Below, one piece after another: positions 6,013 through 15,760 of a DNA stretch of 64,000 nucleotides. A program made the position numbers and the translations under genes. The stretch is taken from contig NZ_JAJJMN010000001.1 in assembly GCF_020905335.1 (NCBI RefSeq), positions 2,604,001 through 2,668,000 on the forward strand. The letters are read 5' to 3'. The notes under the pieces are model-generated. The model saw only the letters and a list, made by a program, of their open reading frames with translations. It ran no database searches and was not told where the DNA came from. The DNA is from Flavobacterium lipolyticum (lineage in GTDB: Bacteria > Bacteroidota > Bacteroidia > Flavobacteriales > Flavobacteriaceae). The first letter of the stretch is position 1. Each line of letters opens with the position of its first letter.

Positions 6013-8892
6013 ATGTCTGAAGAGAGAGTAATAAGAATAAACAAGGTTTTAAGGGAATTAAATATTTCGTTAGAAAGAGCTGTTGATTATCTAAAAGATA
6101 AGGGAATTGCTATTGATGCAAATCCAAATGCAAAAATTTCTGATAGCGAATTTAATATCCTACAAAGCCAATTTGCGGGCGATAAGGGGAATAAGGAAGC
6201 TTCTAAGGAGGTAGGAGAAGAGAAAAGAAAAGAGAAAGAAGCATTACGTGTTGAACGTGAGAAAGAAATTGAGGACAAACGCAGACAAGACGAAGAGCGC
6301 CAAAAACAACAGGAGGTTATAAAAGCGAGAGCTGTTGTAACAGGACCTGTTCAAGTAGGTAAAATTGATTTAAACCCGAAGAAACCTGCAATTGTTTCTA
6401 CTCCTGTTGAGGAACCAGTGAAAACCGAAGAGCCAAAAGCAGTTGTTACTCCAACTCAACCAGAAAAACCTGTTCAAAAAGAAATTGTACAGCCAGAGCC
6501 GGTAGTTGCTCCTGTAGTTTCTGAAGAGAAAAAGGTGGAAAAACCTATTATTACAGAGAAGAAAGAAGTAAAAGTAGAGTCTCCAAAAGTAGCGCAGGAA
6601 CCGGTTGTTTCAACTGATCCTAACACTGCTGAGGAAATAATTACTACACAATATCAAAAATTATCTGGAACTACTCTTACCGGGCAGACAATTGACTTGT
6701 CTCAATTCAATAAGCCTAAGAAAAAGAAAGAAGATCCAAAGATAACTCCTAATAAACCAGGAGCTCCGGGAGCCGGAAATAACGCTAATAAAAATAAGCG
6801 TAAAAGAATCGCTCCTAAACCGGGAACTCCGGGTGCGCCAAAACCTGCAACAGGTAATGCGCCGGGAACTCCAAACCCTAATAAAATTACACCAAATACT
6901 GGTGGAGGAGGTTTTAATGCAAACAGAAGTGCAAGACCAGGTTTTGTAAAAGGAAACCGTCCTGCAATTGTAGCAAAAGTGGAGCCAACTGAAGAGGAAG
7001 TAAAAAACCAAATTAGAGAGACTCTTGAAAAACTTCAGGGTAAAGGTGGAAAATCTAAAGCTGCTAAATACAGAAGAGATAAAAGAGAAACGCACCGTCA
7101 AAAATCAGATGATGAGCAAAGAGCACTTGACGAAGGAAGTAAAACAATTAAAGTTACCGAGTTTGTTACGGTAGGTGAAATTGCAATCATGATGGATGTG
7201 CCGATTACAAAAGTAATTGGAACGTGTATGTCTCTTGGTATCATGGTTACCATGAACCAACGTCTGGATGCTGAAACTCTAACAATCGTAGCGGATGAGT
7301 TTGGTTACGAAGTAGAGTTTATCACGGTTGATATCGAAGAAGCTATCGAGGTAGTTGAAGATAAAGAAGAAGACTTAGTGGTTAGAGCGCCAATTGTTAC
7401 AGTAATGGGTCACGTCGATCATGGTAAAACCTCTTTATTGGATTATATCCGTAAAGAAAATGTTATTGCCGGAGAGTCTGGAGGTATTACACAGCACATT
7501 GGAGCCTATGGCGTAACTTTAGATAACGGTCAGAAAATAGCATTCTTAGATACTCCGGGTCACGAGGCGTTTACCGCGATGCGTGCACGTGGAGCTCAAG
7601 TTACCGATATCGCTATTATTGTTGTTGCTGCGGATGATGATATCATGCCACAAACAAAAGAAGCAATTTCTCACGCACAAGCGGCGGGAGTTCCAATTAT
7701 ATTTGCAATCAATAAAATTGATAAACCAAATGCTAATGTTGAGAAAATCAAAGAGCGCTTGGCTAGTATGAACTTACTTGTTGAAGATTGGGGTGGAAAA
7801 ATTCAATCGCATGATATTTCTGCAAAAGTTGGAACAGGTGTAAAAGAATTATTAGAGAAAGTTTTATTAGAAGCGGAGATCTTAGATTTAAAATCGAATC
7901 CAAACAAAGCGGCTCAAGGAACAGTTGTTGAGGCGTTCTTAGATAAAGGAAAAGGATATGTGTCTACCATTTTAGTTCAACATGGAACTTTAAAAGTAGG
8001 GGATTATATGTTGGCAGGTAAGCATCATGGTAAAATTAAAGCTATGCATGATGAACGCGGACATATTGTTAAAGAAGCAGGGCCTTCGACTCCGGTATCT
8101 GTTTTAGGTCTTGACGGAGCTGCAACTGCCGGTGATAAGTTTAACGTTTTTGAAGACGAAAAAGAAGCAAAACAAATTGCTTCGAAACGTTCTCAATTAA
8201 TGCGTGAACAATCAGTACGTACACAACGTCATATTACATTAGATGAGATTGGACGTCGTATCGCACTTGGTCAGTTTAAAGAATTGAACGTAATCCTTAA
8301 AGGAGACGTGGATGGATCTGTTGAAGCATTATCAGATTCGTTCTCTAAATTGTCTACAGAAGAAATTCAGATTAGTATCATTCATAAAGGTGTTGGAGCA
8401 ATTACTGAAACTGACGTTATGTTGGCTTCTGCATCTGATGCAATCATTATCGGATTTAACGTTCGTCCTGCAGGAAATGCGAGACAGCTTGCTGATAAAG
8501 AAGAAATTGATATCCGTTACTATTCTATTATCTACGCTGCAATCGATGACTTAAAAGATGCAATGGAAGGAATGTTAGCTCCTGAGATGAAAGAAGAAAT
8601 TTTAGGAACTGCTGAAATTCGTGAGATTTTCAAAATTTCTAAAGTGGGTTCAATCGCTGGTTGTATGGTGATGGATGGTAAGATTATGAGAACTTCTAAA
8701 ATTAGAGTAATCAGAGATGGAGTAGTGGTGCACACAGGTGAGCTTGTGGCGTTGAAACGTTTCAAAGACGATGTTAAAGAAGTTACTAAAGGATACGATT
8801 GTGGTATTCAGATCAAAGGATACAATGATATCGAAGAAAGAGATGTTATTGAAGCTTACCACGAGGTAGCAATCAAAAAGAAATTGAAATAA
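6013..8892 (+). CDS. infB: Translation initiation factor IF-2
   Basis: The 959-residue GTPase places initiator tRNA on the 30S subunit. The N-terminal IF2-N domain is followed by a long, low-complexity charged linker (about 55-330, rich in K, E, P and later [16 protein letters not shown] and PGTPGAPKP). The G domain has G1 GHVDHGKT (466-473), G3 DTPGH (513-517) and G4 NKID (567-570). Domains II-IV then follow, ending [15 protein letters not shown]. Length is within the range of Bacteroidota IF-2 proteins. It is the last gene of the operon and is closed by a terminator 18 bases on. Confidence 0.98.
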   Translation: MSEERVIRINKVLRELNISLERAVDYLKDKGIAIDANPNAKISDSEFNILQSQFAGDKGNKEASKEVGEEKRKEKEALRVEREKEIEDKRRQDEERQKQQEVIKARAVVTGPVQVGKIDLNPKKPAIVSTPVEEPVKTEEPKAVVTPTQPEKPVQKEIVQPEPVVAPVVSEEKKVEKPIITEKKEVKVESPKVAQEPVVSTDPNTAEEIITTQYQKLSGTTLTGQTIDLSQFNKPKKKKEDPKITPNKPGAPGAGNNANKNKRKRIAPKPGTPGAPKPATGNAPGTPNPNKITPNTGGGGFNANRSARPGFVKGNRPAIVAKVEPTEEEVKNQIRETLEKLQGKGGKSKAAKYRRDKRETHRQKSDDEQRALDEGSKTIKVTEFVTVGEIAIMMDVPITKVIGTCMSLGIMVTMNQRLDAETLTIVADEFGYEVEFITVDIEEAIEVVEDKEEDLVVRAPIVTVMGHVDHGKTSLLDYIRKENVIAGESGGITQHIGAYGVTLDNGQKIAFLDTPGHEAFTAMRARGAQVTDIAIIVVAADDDIMPQTKEAISHAQAAGVPIIFAINKIDKPNANVEKIKERLASMNLLVEDWGGKIQSHDISAKVGTGVKELLEKVLLEAEILDLKSNPNKAAQGTVVEAFLDKGKGYVSTILVQHGTLKVGDYMLAGKHHGKIKAMHDERGHIVKEAGPSTPVSVLGLDGAATAGDKFNVFEDEKEAKQIASKRSQLMREQSVRTQRHITLDEIGRRIALGQFKELNVILKGDVDGSVEALSDSFSKLSTEEIQISIIHKGVGAITETDVMLASASDAIIIGFNVRPAGNARQLADKEEIDIRYYSIIYAAIDDLKDAMEGMLAPEMKEEILGTAEIREIFKISKVGSIAGCMVMDGKIMRTSKIRVIRDGVVVHTGELVALKRFKDDVKEVTKGYDCGIQIKGYNDIEERDVIEAYHEVAIKKKLK

Positions 8893-8910
8893 TAGTCAAT
8901 ACTTATATCA

Positions 8911-8940
8911 AAAGTCCCAATGAGAGTTGGGACTTTTTTT
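8911..8940 (+). terminator. Terminator of the rimP-nusA-infB operon
   Basis: AAAGTCCCAA (8911-8920) pairs with TTGGGACTTT across the loop TGAGAG and runs into seven T. Confidence 0.92.
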
Positions 8941-9046
8941 GTGGGAATATTTAAACGAAGTTTGTAGTGTTTAAAAAAATGAGGTGTCATTAATATTTTC
9001 GTTTATTTCAATTTTAATGCTATTTTTGATTAAAAAATATTTAATT

Positions 9047-9556
9047 ATGAGAAAATTTATATTTGCAATCGTTCTTTCTGCGAGTTTTTCTTCAGTGTCT
9101 TTTTCGCAGGAAGCAGTTGAAAAAAGTGCTCCTCCGGCAGGAAATGCTGTAGTGGGAGATCATTACGGTGCCGATGTTTCGAAAATTTCAGAAAGCAAAG
9201 CGATCACGGTTGAGAAGTTGAAAAACGACTTAAAAACTGCTAATAAAGCTGAAAATATATCAGTAAAAGGAGTTGTGACCGATGTTTGTCCGAAGAAAGG
9301 ATGCTGGGTTACTGTTAAAACAGAAGATGGATCTTCCTTCTTTGTGAAAATGAAGGACTATGCTTTTTTTGTGCCAACCGCCTTAAAAGGTAAAAATGTT
9401 GTTTTGGAAGGTACGGCCGAGAAGAAAATCACCTCCGTTGATGAGTTGAAGCATTATGCTAAAGATGCTAAAAAATCAAAGGTCGAAATTGATGCGATCA
9501 AGATGCCGAAAGAAGAAATACGGTTTATGGCAGATGGAATTAAGGTGGTGAATTAG
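9047..9556 (+). CDS. DUF4920 domain-containing exported protein
   Basis: From the ATG at 9047 the protein has 169 residues and a clear signal peptide, MRKFIFAIVLSASFSS... ending SFSQ. An in-frame ATG at 8984 would add 21 residues and bury the signal peptide, so it is not chosen. The body carries the DUF4920 pattern VKGVVTDVCPKKGCWVTVK (two cysteines, C-x4-C) and FFVKMKDYAFFVPTALKGK, an OB-fold-like domain. The function is not known; the CPKKGCW motif suggests metal or redox chemistry in the periplasm, which is inference only. It is a single gene between two terminators. Confidence 0.85.
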   Translation: MRKFIFAIVLSASFSSVSFSQEAVEKSAPPAGNAVVGDHYGADVSKISESKAITVEKLKNDLKTANKAENISVKGVVTDVCPKKGCWVTVKTEDGSSFFVKMKDYAFFVPTALKGKNVVLEGTAEKKITSVDELKHYAKDAKKSKVEIDAIKMPKEEIRFMADGIKVVN

Positions 9557-9595
9557 AAGTTTTTTTTGATGTACTGTCCCATGTTTATATTCTAG

Positions 9596-9622
9596 AGTTC
9601 CAGCGAAAGTTGGGACTTTTTT
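9596..9622 (+). terminator. Terminator after the DUF4920 gene
   Basis: AGTTCCAGC (9596-9604), loop GAAA, and GTTGGGACT (9609-9617) form a 9-bp stem with two G-T pairs, followed by TTTTTA. Confidence 0.75.
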
Positions 9623-9732
9623 ATTGGAACAAATTTCAGATTATCGTGTTTCCATTTATAATATGGAAGAGAAAGTTGGAATGTTTATTGGTTTTGTGAG
9701 AGGTGGAATTGGTTTATTTGTAAGATTTTTTT

Positions 9733-9740
9733 TAGTTTTG
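9733..9740 (+). promoter_or_regulatory. Candidate -7 element of the acid-phosphatase-like gene
   Basis: TAGTTTTG matches TAnnTTTG; a TTG lies about 21 bases upstream. It is 37 bases before the ATG at 9778. Confidence 0.45.
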
Positions 9741-9777
9741 CAAAAAGAGATAAATCTGAATTGATTGCGTATTTTGT

Positions 9778-10560
9778 ATGGGACTTAAATTATTTAATAG
9801 TATCACCCGTCTTTTTGACAAAAGGGGCAAGTCTGACGAGGCTGAGTATAAGTTTGCAAATGTGGAAGAGATGAGAGTTGAAATGCCTGACTTGTTGTAT
9901 GGGTATCTTTCTGATGGTGAAATGCCAAATAGTTTGGTGTTGTTGGCTCCGCCTCCTGAACCTGCTTCTGCTGTTTTTGAATTCGACTTGGAGTATGCCA
10001 GGAGAGTGTCAAAATCTAAAGACCAGATTCGTTTTTTGCAGGCTGTTAGTGATGCCAATTTGTCTTTTCCGCATGCGGTTAGATCGTTTGAGGCTACTTT
10101 GGGAATTGATATTAATGAGGTGCTTACGCCTAAGTTGTATTCGCTTATGCGTCGGGTGATGACGGATGCAAGATTGTCGACGTATACGGCGAAGAATTTT
10201 TACAATCGCGAACGGCCCTTTGTGGTTAACAAGCAAAAAACTTGTACTCCCGAGCTGGAAGAGGTACTGCGTAAAGTAGGCTGTTTTCCGTCAGGACATG
10301 CTGCTGTAGGCTGGGCATGGGCTTTGGTGTTTAGTGAAATCTTTCCGGATAAGGAGAAGGTAATTCTTGAGCGGGGACTTGACTTTGGTGAAAGTCGGTT
10401 GATTTGTAATGTGCATTGGCATAGTGACGTAGTGAAAGGTAGGGAAATGGGAAAGGCTACTGTGGATTGTCTTCGTGTGAATACCGCTTTCAATACTGAT
10501 TTATTGCAGGTTAAGGAAGAGGTATTTCAGGTGTTGAAATCAATGAAAACTAATGGGTGA
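9778..10560 (+). CDS. Class A acid phosphatase-like protein (PAP2 superfamily), no visible signal peptide
   Basis: The 260-residue protein carries the three PAP2 phosphatase motifs: K-x6-RP as KNFYNRERPF, PSGH as GCFPSGHAAVGWAWA, and SR-x5-H-x3-D as SRLICNVHWHSDVVKG. The segment LVLLAPPPEPASAVFEFDLEYA is the substrate-side start typical of class A non-specific acid phosphatases (PhoC type), which hydrolyse phosphomonoesters in the periplasm. The odd point is the N-terminus: MGLKLFNSITRLFDKRG has no hydrophobic signal sequence, and an in-frame stop at about 9757 rules out an upstream ATG. It is therefore cytoplasmic, exported in another way, or has lost its signal peptide. Single gene. Confidence 0.85.
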   Translation: MGLKLFNSITRLFDKRGKSDEAEYKFANVEEMRVEMPDLLYGYLSDGEMPNSLVLLAPPPEPASAVFEFDLEYARRVSKSKDQIRFLQAVSDANLSFPHAVRSFEATLGIDINEVLTPKLYSLMRRVMTDARLSTYTAKNFYNRERPFVVNKQKTCTPELEEVLRKVGCFPSGHAAVGWAWALVFSEIFPDKEKVILERGLDFGESRLICNVHWHSDVVKGREMGKATVDCLRVNTAFNTDLLQVKEEVFQVLKSMKTNG

Positions 10561-10629
10561 TGTTTGTTGTGAAGGAATGTAGTTTGCTGGTGAAACTTAT
10601 GTTCTTGCAGTTGGATGTAAATCATACGA

Positions 10630-10667
10630 AAAAGGGCAACTTCGATTGTGAAGCTGCCCTTTTTTTT
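10630..10667. terminator. Shared bidirectional terminator between convergent genes
   Basis: AAAAGGGCA-A-CTTC (10630-10643) pairs with GAAG-C-TGCCCTTTT (10650-10665) with one internal mismatch. A on the left and T on the right give both strands a U tract, so it serves the phosphatase gene and the SPOR gene. Confidence 0.88.
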
Positions 10668-10691
10668 GATTGTTCTGTTTTAATTGAGAAT

Positions 10692-11081
10692 TTACTTCCC
10701 TGGCTTTAGTAGAAAAACACTTTTGTATCTCTTTTTGATGTCTGCCAGGTTTCTTTCTGCTTCTATTCTGGTCTTGAAATTTCCAACAATAACCTTGTAA
10801 TTTGGGGTGTTGAAAATTATGGTTCCGTCGATGTTGCTGTATTCTCTTTTGAAATCCGATAACGTTTTCTTTGCTTCTTCGCTTTTGCCGCTGAAGATTT
10901 GAATTTTATAGGTATCGTTTGTACTTATTGATGTGTTAATTTTGCGTTTATCATTCAATAATTGCTCAAATTTTGGATCCTGATTTAGTGTTAAATTTTG
11001 ATCCTGAGCCTGAATGTTGTAAGCTAAAGTGATCATTGTTAGCGTGAAGAAAACTCTTTTAGATGGGGTTAAAATTCTCAT
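10692..11081 (-). CDS. SPOR-domain exported protein
   Basis: From the ATG at 11081 the protein has 129 residues: signal peptide MRILTPSKRVFFTLTMITLA... ending NIQAQ, a short linker, then a SPOR domain of about 70 residues (YKIQIFSGKSEEAKKTLSDF, YKVIVGNFKTRIEAERNL). SPOR domains bind denuded glycan strands of peptidoglycan, often at division sites. An ATG 21 bases upstream would only lengthen the n-region. It is convergent with the phosphatase gene and divergent from the act operon. Confidence 0.87.
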   Translation of the reverse strand: MRILTPSKRVFFTLTMITLAYNIQAQDQNLTLNQDPKFEQLLNDKRKINTSISTNDTYKIQIFSGKSEEAKKTLSDFKREYSNIDGTIIFNTPNYKVIVGNFKTRIEAERNLADIKKRYKSVFLLKPGK

Positions 11082-11184
11082 AATGTGGTGGTTTTTGAGC
11101 AAAAATACTATTTAAAAATTGTATGTGAAAATTTGATATTATTTAGAATTGATATAAATTGATATTTAAGACTATTTTAAGGTT

Positions 11185-11213
11185 TTGAGAATAACACATA
11201 AGTCGTATTTTTG
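11185..11213 (+). promoter_or_regulatory. Promoter of the act-cox operon
   Basis: TTG at 11185-11187 and TATTTTTG at 11206-11213 have an 18-base spacer. This leaves a leader of about 80 bases before actA. Confidence 0.75.
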
Positions 11214-11300
11214 TGCAAGTTTTAAAAGAAGGTATTAGTTTTTTGTTGATTTACTACAGAAAAAATCATACCAAAAATTAGTAGATAATTATTATACTAT

Positions 11301-12635
11301 ATGAAAAAGGTGGGTAACCATAATTCGATCTCAAGAAAATTGCTGCTTAGCTTATCGCTAACGCTGATTTTCTCCCTAACTTCATTTGCTCAAGATCCAG
11401 CTGCTCCTGCGGCGACTGAAGCTGCTGCTGCTCCGGCTGCAACTGCTGGTGGTGATCCGGTAAAAGGGAAAGAACTTTTTAATGCAAATTGCGCTGCATG
11501 TCACAAATTAGATGCCAAATCAACTGGTCCTGCTTTAAGGGGAGTTGCTGAAAAGCATGATAAAGCTTGGCTTTATAAATGGATTCACAACAGTTCTGAC
11601 ATGATTAAGTCAGGTGACGCTGTGGCTGTGAAGCTTTTTGAAGAAAACAACAAGTCAGTAATGACTTCTTTTCCTCAATTATCTGAGGGGGATATTGATA
11701 ATATTATCGCCTATACTTCTGAAGTAAAAGCTGAACCAGCTGTTGCTGGTGGTGGAGCTGCAACTCCTCCGGGAACAAACGTTGACGGTGGTGGTATTTC
11801 AAACAATATTATTTTAGGTGCACTTGCACTTGTAATGGCTATCTTGGTGGTAATGTTGTTCATGGTGAACAAAGTATTGACTAAAGTAGCTAGTAATAAT
11901 GGAATTGTAGTTGCTCCTAAAGAAGCTACGACTCCTATCTGGAAAGCATTCGCTAGAAACCAGTTCTTGGTATTAGTTACTGCAATATTCTTGCTATTGG
12001 CAAGTGGATATTTTGTGTACGGATACTTAATGCAAGTGGGTGTGGATCAAAATTATGAGCCAATTCAGCCAATTCACTATTCTCATAAAATTCACGCTGG
12101 TGATAACGAAATCAATTGTAAATATTGTCACTCTGCTGCTCGTGTAAGTAAGACTGCTGGTATTCCGTCTTTGAATGTTTGTATGAACTGTCATAAAAAC
12201 ATCTCTGAAGTTGCTGAAACTACTGCTACTCCTGAGTACAGCAAAGCATTTTACGATGCTCAGATCCAAAAATTATACGATGCAGTTGGTTGGGATAAGG
12301 CAAAGCAAGCTTATACCGGAAAAACGCAACCAGTAAAATGGGTTCGTATTCACAACTTACCTGATTTTGTTTACTTCAACCACTCTCAACACGTTACTGT
12401 TGGAGGTATCGAATGTCAAACGTGTCACGGTCCTGTGGAAGAATTTGAAATCATGAAGCAATACTCTAAATTAACAATGGGATGGTGTGTTGATTGCCAT
12501 AGAAAAACTGATGTTAAGATGGAAGGAAATGCATACTATGATAAAATTCATGCTGAACTTTCTAAAAAATACGGTGTAGAGAAATTAACTGCAGCGCAAA
12601 TGGGAGGTTTAGAATGCGGTAAATGCCACTATTAA
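11301..12635 (+). CDS. actA: Alternative complex III subunit A, multiheme cytochrome c
   Basis: The 444-residue protein has a signal peptide (to about SFAQ, residue 31), an Ala-rich linker and a class I cytochrome c domain with CAACH (64-68). Two membrane spans follow (about 169-189 and 222-243), then a pentaheme domain: CKYCH (273-277), CMNCH (294-298), CQTCH (372-376), CVDCH (396-400) and CGKCH (439-443). ActA in many phyla has only the pentaheme part; the N-terminal monoheme domain makes this a six-heme version, as found in Flavobacteriia. It carries electrons from quinol, through ActB, to the oxidase. First gene of actABCDEF-coxBA; actB follows after 32 bases. Confidence 0.95.
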   Translation: MKKVGNHNSISRKLLLSLSLTLIFSLTSFAQDPAAPAATEAAAAPAATAGGDPVKGKELFNANCAACHKLDAKSTGPALRGVAEKHDKAWLYKWIHNSSDMIKSGDAVAVKLFEENNKSVMTSFPQLSEGDIDNIIAYTSEVKAEPAVAGGGAATPPGTNVDGGGISNNIILGALALVMAILVVMLFMVNKVLTKVASNNGIVVAPKEATTPIWKAFARNQFLVLVTAIFLLLASGYFVYGYLMQVGVDQNYEPIQPIHYSHKIHAGDNEINCKYCHSAARVSKTAGIPSLNVCMNCHKNISEVAETTATPEYSKAFYDAQIQKLYDAVGWDKAKQAYTGKTQPVKWVRIHNLPDFVYFNHSQHVTVGGIECQTCHGPVEEFEIMKQYSKLTMGWCVDCHRKTDVKMEGNAYYDKIHAELSKKYGVEKLTAAQMGGLECGKCHY

Positions 12636-12667
12636 TCGAATTATTAAGATTTTAATATTTATATACA

Positions 12668-15600
12668 ATGTCATCAAACAAAAAATACTGGAAAAGTGTT
12701 GAAGAACTAGAAAATAGTTCTATTGTTGAGGCGCTTAGAAATAACGAGTTTGTTGAAGAGATTCCTACAGATGAATTCTTAGGGAATGCAGATGCTTTAG
12801 CTTCATCTGGAACTTCACGTCGTGACTTTTTAAAGTACGTAGGATTTAGTACTGCGGCAGTTACACTTGCTGCATGTGAAGGTCCTGTGCACAAGTCTAT
12901 CCCTTATGTTTTACAACCAGAGCAAATCATTCCTGGTGTTGCAGATTATTATGCAACTACTGTATTTGATGGTTTTGATTTTGCTAATCTTTTGGTAAAA
13001 ACTCGTGAGGGTCGTCCAATTAAAATTGAAAACAATGCAATCGCTGGTGCTAAATTTGCAGCCAATGCGAGAATTCACGCATCTATCTTAGGATTGTATG
13101 ATAGCGCTCGTTTAAAAGAGCCAAAAGCAGATGGTAAACAAACTACTTGGTCGGCTGTTGATTTGAAAATTAAATCAAGTTTAGCTGAAGCAAAAGCTAA
13201 AAACCAACAGGTGGTATTATTAACAAATACACTTGCAAGTCCATCTACTGAAAAATTAATCGCTGAATTTATTGCTAAAAATCCAAATGCTAAGCATGTT
13301 GTTTATGATGCAGTTTCTTCATCTGAGGCTTTAGATGCTTTTCAGGCTGTATATGGTCAAAGAGCTTTAGTTGATTACGATTTTTCAAAATCTAACTTAA
13401 TTGTATCTGTTGGAGCTGATTTCTTAGGAGACTGGCAAGGTGGTGGATACGATAGTGGATATGCAAAAGGACGTATTCCTCAAAACGGAAAAATGTCCCG
13501 TCATTTCCAATTCGAATCAAATATGACATTATCCGGAGCCGCTGCTGATAAGCGTGTTCCAATGACTACTGCTGTTCAAAAACAGGCTTTAGTTCAAATA
13601 TATAACATTATTGCAGGTGCTTCTGTTCCTGTTACTTTAGATGCTGCTTATAAAGCAGAGGTAGTGAAAGCTGCTCAGCAATTAAAAGCTGCCGGATCTA
13701 AAGGGGTTCTGGTATCCGGAATCGAAGATAAAAATGCTCAGTTATTAGTTTTAGCTATCAATCAAATATTAGCGAGTGAAGCTTATACTACTGCAGGAGC
13801 AAGACAAATTAGAAAAGGATCGAATGCTGTTGTTTCTCAATTAATTAAAGATTTGAATGCTGGAAGTGTTCATACTTTAATTATGAGTGGAGTTAATCCT
13901 GTTTACACTTTAGCTGATTCAGCTGCTTTTGTTTCAGGATTGAAAAAAGTTAAAACATCTGTTGCTTTTTCATTAAAAGAAGATGAAACTGCTTCAATTG
14001 TTACTGTTGCTGCTCCGGCTCCTCATTATTTAGAGTCTTGGGGAGATTTAGAAATAACAAGCGGAACTTATAGCTTAACGCAACCAACGATTCGCCCTAT
14101 TTTTAATACCAAACAATTTCAGGATGTTTTATTGTCATTAAATGGTGCCGGAGGTACTTTTTATGATTATTTAAAAGTTAATTCTTCAGCATTTACTGCA
14201 GGATCTTCTTGGAACAAAGTATTACATGATGGTGTTGCAGTAGTTGGATCTTCTGCATTGTCTGGTGGTGCTGTTGATGCTGCTACCGCTGCAAATGCAC
14301 TTGCAAAATCTAAAGCTGCCGGTGATTTCGAATTGGTATTATATACTAAAACAGGATTAGGAGATGGACAACATGCTAATAACCCTTGGTTACAAGAGTT
14401 CCCGGATCCAATTACCAGAGTTTCATGGGATAACTATGTTACTGTTTCTAATGCTGATGCTAAAAAATTAGGATTATCAAATGAAATCGTTGCTAATGGT
14501 GGTTTGAACGGAAGTTATGCTACTATTACTACTGCTGACGGGGCTAAATTAGAAAACGTTCCGGTAATTGTTCAGCCAGGACAAGCTGTTGGTACAGTTG
14601 GTTTAGCAGTTGGTTACGGTCGTAAGGCAGCGTTAAAAGAAGAAATGCAGGTAGGTTTAAATGCTTACGCTTTATATAAAAATTTCAATAGTGTTCAGTC
14701 TGTTTCTATTGCGAAAGCAAATGGAGAGCATGAGTTTGCTTGTGTTCAGGGACAAAAAACATTAATGGGTAGAGGAGATATCATTAAAGAAACTACCCTT
14801 GATGTATTTAACAAAGAAAATGCTGAACATTGGAATCCACAGCCAATGGTATCTTTAGATCACCAGGAAGTTAAAGCTACAACAGTAGATTTATGGGAAT
14901 CATTTGATCGTTCTACAGGACATCACTTTAACCTTTCTATCGACTTAAATGCTTGTACAGGTTGTGGAGCTTGTGTAATTGCTTGTCACGCTGAGAACAA
15001 CGTTCCTGTTGTTGGTAAAGCAGAGGTAAGAAGAAGCCGTGATATGCACTGGTTGCGTATCGACAGATACTATTCTTCTGAAAGCACTTTTGAAGGTGAT
15101 AACGAAAGAAAAGAAGGAATTGCAGGTTTATCAAGTTCATTATCTACATTTAATGAAATGGAAAAACCAGGAGACAATCCACAGGTTGCATTCCAGCCAG
15201 TAATGTGTCAACACTGTAACCACGCTCCTTGTGAAACAGTTTGTCCGGTTGCAGCAACATCTCACGGTCGTCAAGGTCAAAACCACATGGCATACAACAG
15301 ATGTGTTGGTACTCGTTACTGTGCAAACAACTGTCCATACAAAGTACGTCGTTTCAACTGGTTCTTGTACAACAAAAACAGTGAATTCGACTATCACATG
15401 AATGATGATTTAGGTCGTATGGTATTAAACCCAGACGTAAACGTTCGTTCTCGTGGAGTTATGGAAAAATGTTCATTCTGTATTCAAAGTACACAAGCTG
15501 TTATTCTTCAGGCAAAACGTGAAGGAAGAGTTGTGGCGAAAGATGAATTCAACAATGCTTGCGCTTGTTCTGCAGCTTGTTCTTCTGGAGCTATGGTGTT

Positions 15601-15727
15601 TGGAGATGTAAATGATAAAGAAAGCGAAGTTGCTAAGTTAGCAGAAAGCGAAAGAATGTATCATTTATTAGAGCATGTTGGTACAAAACCGAACGTTTTC
15701 TATCATGTAAAAGTTAGAAATACTTAG
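12668..15727 (+). CDS. actB: Alternative complex III subunit B, molybdopterin-oxidoreductase-like iron-sulfur protein
   Basis: The 1019-residue protein starts with a Tat-type lipoprotein signal: SRRDFLKYVGF at 50-60 and lipobox LAAC with C70. The large middle part (about 80-740) has the fold of a molybdopterin oxidoreductase, but ActB proteins contain no Mo cofactor. The C-terminal part holds four cysteine clusters typical of a 4 x FeS ferredoxin subunit: CTGCGACVIACHAENN, CQHCNHAPCETVCP, CVGTRYCANNCP, and CSFC...CACSAACSSG. It takes electrons from quinol near ActC and passes them to ActA. It is a fusion of the two subunits that are separate in other members of the superfamily, as normal for ActB. 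Confidence 0.96.
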   Translation: MSSNKKYWKSVEELENSSIVEALRNNEFVEEIPTDEFLGNADALASSGTSRRDFLKYVGFSTAAVTLAACEGPVHKSIPYVLQPEQIIPGVADYYATTVFDGFDFANLLVKTREGRPIKIENNAIAGAKFAANARIHASILGLYDSARLKEPKADGKQTTWSAVDLKIKSSLAEAKAKNQQVVLLTNTLASPSTEKLIAEFIAKNPNAKHVVYDAVSSSEALDAFQAVYGQRALVDYDFSKSNLIVSVGADFLGDWQGGGYDSGYAKGRIPQNGKMSRHFQFESNMTLSGAAADKRVPMTTAVQKQALVQIYNIIAGASVPVTLDAAYKAEVVKAAQQLKAAGSKGVLVSGIEDKNAQLLVLAINQILASEAYTTAGARQIRKGSNAVVSQLIKDLNAGSVHTLIMSGVNPVYTLADSAAFVSGLKKVKTSVAFSLKEDETASIVTVAAPAPHYLESWGDLEITSGTYSLTQPTIRPIFNTKQFQDVLLSLNGAGGTFYDYLKVNSSAFTAGSSWNKVLHDGVAVVGSSALSGGAVDAATAANALAKSKAAGDFELVLYTKTGLGDGQHANNPWLQEFPDPITRVSWDNYVTVSNADAKKLGLSNEIVANGGLNGSYATITTADGAKLENVPVIVQPGQAVGTVGLAVGYGRKAALKEEMQVGLNAYALYKNFNSVQSVSIAKANGEHEFACVQGQKTLMGRGDIIKETTLDVFNKENAEHWNPQPMVSLDHQEVKATTVDLWESFDRSTGHHFNLSIDLNACTGCGACVIACHAENNVPVVGKAEVRRSRDMHWLRIDRYYSSESTFEGDNERKEGIAGLSSSLSTFNEMEKPGDNPQVAFQPVMCQHCNHAPCETVCPVAATSHGRQGQNHMAYNRCVGTRYCANNCPYKVRRFNWFLYNKNSEFDYHMNDDLGRMVLNPDVNVRSRGVMEKCSFCIQSTQAVILQAKREGRVVAKDEFNNACACSAACSSGAMVFGDVNDKESEVAKLAESERMYHLLEHVGTKPNVFYHVKVRNT

Positions 15728-15760
15728 TAAAATTATTAATTAGAAACAATATAAAGGATT

